From: Bacteroidales bacterium UBA6192
GTDB lineage: Bacteria; Bacteroidota; Bacteroidia; Bacteroidales; F082
DNA: 25,506 nt
Direction: 5' to 3'
Assembly: GCA_002422725.1 (NCBI GenBank)
Contig: DITE01000110.1
Location: forward strand, 1 to 25,506
Positions 24,302-25,506 of the stretch are shown here, in pieces. The notes beneath the pieces are model-generated. The model searched no databases, was not told the origin of the DNA, and worked only from the letters and a program-made list of their open reading frames with translations. Every line of letters starts with the position of its first letter. The stretch's first letter is position 1. The translations under genes and the position numbers were made by a program.

Positions 24302-24681
24302 TCTCTAAGTGTCTTTATATTGGCAAACCATGTTATTGAATAATCAGGTGTACATTTTTTATAAAAGTCTTGCTTGTAGTCATCGTACCTTGCATTAATA
24401 TTAAAAGTTGATATTGTATCAAGCCACATTTTATGTTCATCCTCAAAAGCTATACCTGAAAACTTTGCAAGTCTTCTTAAGTCATGAGTCAATGGAGCAT
24501 GTGTACCTGTCTTTCTTACGACAATCGCTTTAAGTAATCTCTCAATTACAAGATGTCCAATGAATAATGCCCAGTGGAAATCCTTTGATTTTATTAAATT
24601 ATTCATCGTTTCAAAGTCAATATCTGACCTCAATATCCAATGATTTGCTATTTGTTCTATGTCAATTTTTTCATTTTTCAT
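24280..24681 (-). CDS. HEPN-domain protein (probable toxin partner)
   Basis: A 133-residue all-helical HEPN protein. Typical segments are GHLVIERLLKAIVVRK and HAPLTHDLRRLAKFSG in the first half. The C-terminal helix has INARYDDYKQDF. In classical HepT toxins an R-x4-6-H motif in that region forms the RNase site; here the Arg is followed by Tyr-Asp-Asp-Tyr with no His at the expected spacing. An Arg-x4-His does occur earlier (RKTGTH), but not where the catalytic motif normally lies. RNase activity is therefore uncertain. The gene precedes and overlaps the MNT gene. The ATG at 24681 is next to a strong promoter match, suggesting a leaderless mRNA. Confidence 0.85.
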   Translation of the reverse strand: MKNEKIDIEQIANHWILRSDIDFETMNNLIKSKDFHWALFIGHLVIERLLKAIVVRKTGTHAPLTHDLRRLAKFSGIAFEDEHKMWLDTISTFNINARYDDYKQDFYKKCTPDYSITWFANIKTLREWIKKRL

Positions 24682-24685
24682 TAAT

Positions 24686-24717
24686 CAAATATACAAAAAA
24701 AGTACTCTTGCTCAAAA
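24686..24717 (-). promoter_or_regulatory. Cassette-borne promoter for HEPN/MNT (TTTTG-N19-TATATTTG)
   Basis: On the minus strand TTTTG (24717-24713), 19 bases and TATATTTG (24693-24686) match the Bacteroidota -33/-7 promoter in both boxes and spacing. The -7 box ends four bases before the HEPN ATG, so the mRNA would start at or next to it. The pair would be expressed wherever the cassette lands in this host group. Confidence 0.6.
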
Positions 24718-24738
24718 TTGTTGTTCTTTCACCGTGCA

Positions 24739-24873
24739 GCTCAACGTTTTGCATCTACCCGAAGTTGGCGATTTCGAAGCACTTCATTGTCAACCAAGCA
24801 GAAATCTGCCTTGGGCGGACACAAAGCTTGATTTAACCACTGAACCGCAACTTTTAGATAGGTGCTGTTATGT
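24739..24873 (-). repeat. attC-like recombination site 1
   Basis: 135 bases, inside the usual attC length range. On the minus strand it starts with R''-like ACATAAC (24873-24867) and ends with R' GTTGAGC (24745-24739), an exact GTTRRRY. Inner arms pair: GCACCTATC with GGTAGATGC (one mismatch, one G-T) and AAGTTG with CAACTT. A central hairpin at 24794-24814 (CCAAGCAGA / TCTGC-C-TTGG) has one bulged base. Conserved ends with a variable palindromic middle are the hallmark of attC. Confidence 0.72.
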
Positions 24874-25484
24874 AGCGTTTTTCTATTTATTCTCAAATTC
24901 GTCAATGAGGTCTTGTTGTGTAATTATTGGTTTCCAAGTCTTATCTTTTTTATACCCTTCGTCATCTGTCGGTCCGTAAAAATTTGCCTTTTCAGAAATT
25001 TCGTCTAAGCCGAACCAAAATAATTGTTGCTCTCTCAGCCATTCTTCTTTGTTGCTATAAAGTCCAAAACTTTGCTCTTTTTCCCAAGTGTGTGAAGCAC
25101 AATAGTTACATTCTGATTTTTCTTTGTCAACCGCTTTGTAACCACAAACTTCGCAAGTTTCAAAGTCTTGTTTAGCAAAGTTATCTAGTATCAAAATATA
25201 GCCAATACCTATAACCAAAATTCCTGTTGCTGTTAAGATTTTTACTTTATCTGTCTTTGTCCTTACGAATGAATAAATTCCAAAGCCGATTAATCCGCCA
25301 AGTCCACCCAATAAACCACTCACTAAAGTTCTATTAAGTCCTGGTTCAGTAAAATATTCACTTGTCGGCCAAAGCAAAGTAACTGGCAAAACTGTCAATA
25401 TTGTTAGCCAAATTGTTTCCTTATTTATTTTCTTTTTCGTTTCTGTCATTGTCGCTGTGCTGTGTCTTTTAAAATGCTACATAA
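24745..25484 (-). mobile_element. Integron-like gene cassette 1 (zinc-ribbon membrane protein)
   Basis: 740 bases between predicted G|TT crossovers. The cassette begins TTATGTAGC and its attC-like site begins GCTACATAAC; nine bases are exactly complementary, as expected for a cassette excised and inserted through its own attC. One gene fills most of it, in the same orientation as cassette 2. No transposase or resolvase gene is present. Confidence 0.68.
24883..25449 (-). CDS. Membrane protein with C-terminal zinc-ribbon-like motif, unknown function
   Basis: The product has 188 residues. Three hydrophobic segments at about 13-28, 38-60 and 70-88 (the middle one Gly-rich, GLLGGLGGLIGFG) are followed by a soluble part. 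That part has two Cys pairs, CEVC and CNYC, 13 residues apart, resembling a small zinc ribbon. The C-terminal 70 residues are acidic and aromatic (LREQQLFWFGLDEI) with no recognised fold. The ATG at 25449 lies 36 bases after the presumed cassette boundary. No promoter was recognised upstream, so expression may depend on the array. I do not recognise a family; cassette genes of this kind are often defence or stress functions, but nothing here shows that. Confidence 0.8.
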   Translation of the reverse strand: MTETKKKINKETIWLTILTVLPVTLLWPTSEYFTEPGLNRTLVSGLLGGLGGLIGFGIYSFVRTKTDKVKILTATGILVIGIGYILILDNFAKQDFETCEVCGYKAVDKEKSECNYCASHTWEKEQSFGLYSNKEEWLREQQLFWFGLDEISEKANFYGPTDDEGYKKDKTWKPIITQQDLIDEFENK

Positions 25485-25506
25485 CGTTAAGCATTTTATC
25501 TGCCGT
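25479..25506 (-). repeat. Edge of a third attC-like site (partial)
   Basis: The plus strand reads ACATAACG followed by TTAAGCATTTTATCTGCC. This parallels the start of site 1 on the same strand (GCTCAACG, TTTTGCATCTACCC). On the minus strand this is the R' end (GTTATGT) of a site belonging to a further cassette beyond the window edge. An 8-bp inverted repeat, AAAATGCT/AGCATTTT, also spans it. Confidence 0.5.

Larger units (their letters stand above)
23864..24744 (-). mobile_element. Integron-like gene cassette 2 (HEPN/MNT pair)
   Basis: About 881 bases from the predicted G|TT crossover of site 1 to that of site 2. The cassette starts TTGAGCTGC, whose complement GCAGCTCAA matches the start of its own attC-like site (GCAGCATAA) at 7 of 9 positions, as expected if both derive from one site on a circular cassette. 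It holds two overlapping genes and its own promoter. Base composition is visibly more A/T-rich than the core genes. Confidence 0.6.

Noticed and set aside
24867..25485. Insertion sequence bounded by GTTATGTAGC / GCTACATAAC terminal repeats
   Set aside because: There is no transposase and no target duplication, and the repeats fit attC simple sites with palindromic arms in the flanking site.
1..25506. CRISPR arrays, tRNA or rRNA genes
   Set aside because: No regularly spaced direct repeats and no cloverleaf or rRNA-like stretches were seen in any gap.

Overview
The window comes from the chromosome of a member of the Bacteroidota. Several signs point there: the gene order gldD-gldE-ssb-mutY / HU - small basic protein - rng, a secreted peptidase ending in a type IX secretion sorting domain, repeated -7 boxes of the form TAnnTTTG, and weak or absent Shine-Dalgarno sequences. 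I cannot assign a genus.

Layout. (1) Positions 1-7480 hold the 3' end of a chorismate-mutase-type gene. After it, on the minus strand, come corA, a secreted M14 carboxypeptidase with a sorting domain, gldD, gldE, ssb and mutY. (2) Positions 7613-9720 (plus) hold an HU-type protein, a 29-residue mS38-like basic protein and the RNase E/G gene. (3) Positions 9862-18128 (plus) are a tight series: trpS, a small membrane protein, hflX, lnt, a tRNA-dihydrouridine synthase, a membrane histidine kinase and a sigma54-dependent NtrC-type response regulator. (4) Positions 18200-23620 look like a cell-envelope module. A textbook sigma54 promoter (TGGCAC-N5-TTGCT) drives an alpha-helical lipoprotein. It is followed by an L,D-transpeptidase whose ectodomain looks related to that lipoprotein, a second L,D-transpeptidase, an unknown single-pass protein and a second lnt homolog. 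The second lnt is interrupted by an in-frame TAA between its catalytic Lys and Cys. (5) Positions 23858-25506 carry features of integron gene cassettes on the minus strand: two complete attC-like palindromic sites and the edge of a third. They delimit one cassette with a HEPN/MNT nucleotidyltransferase pair and one with a zinc-ribbon membrane protein. No integrase gene lies in the window.

Two ideas deserve attention. The first is a two-component/sigma54-controlled envelope module that pairs an abundant-looking helical lipoprotein with L,D-transpeptidases, reminiscent in logic of Braun lipoprotein and its transpeptidases. The second is the cassette array: the first bases of each cassette are complementary to the start of that cassette's own attC-like site (9 of 9 in one, 7 of 9 in the other), which is the expected signature of integron recombination.
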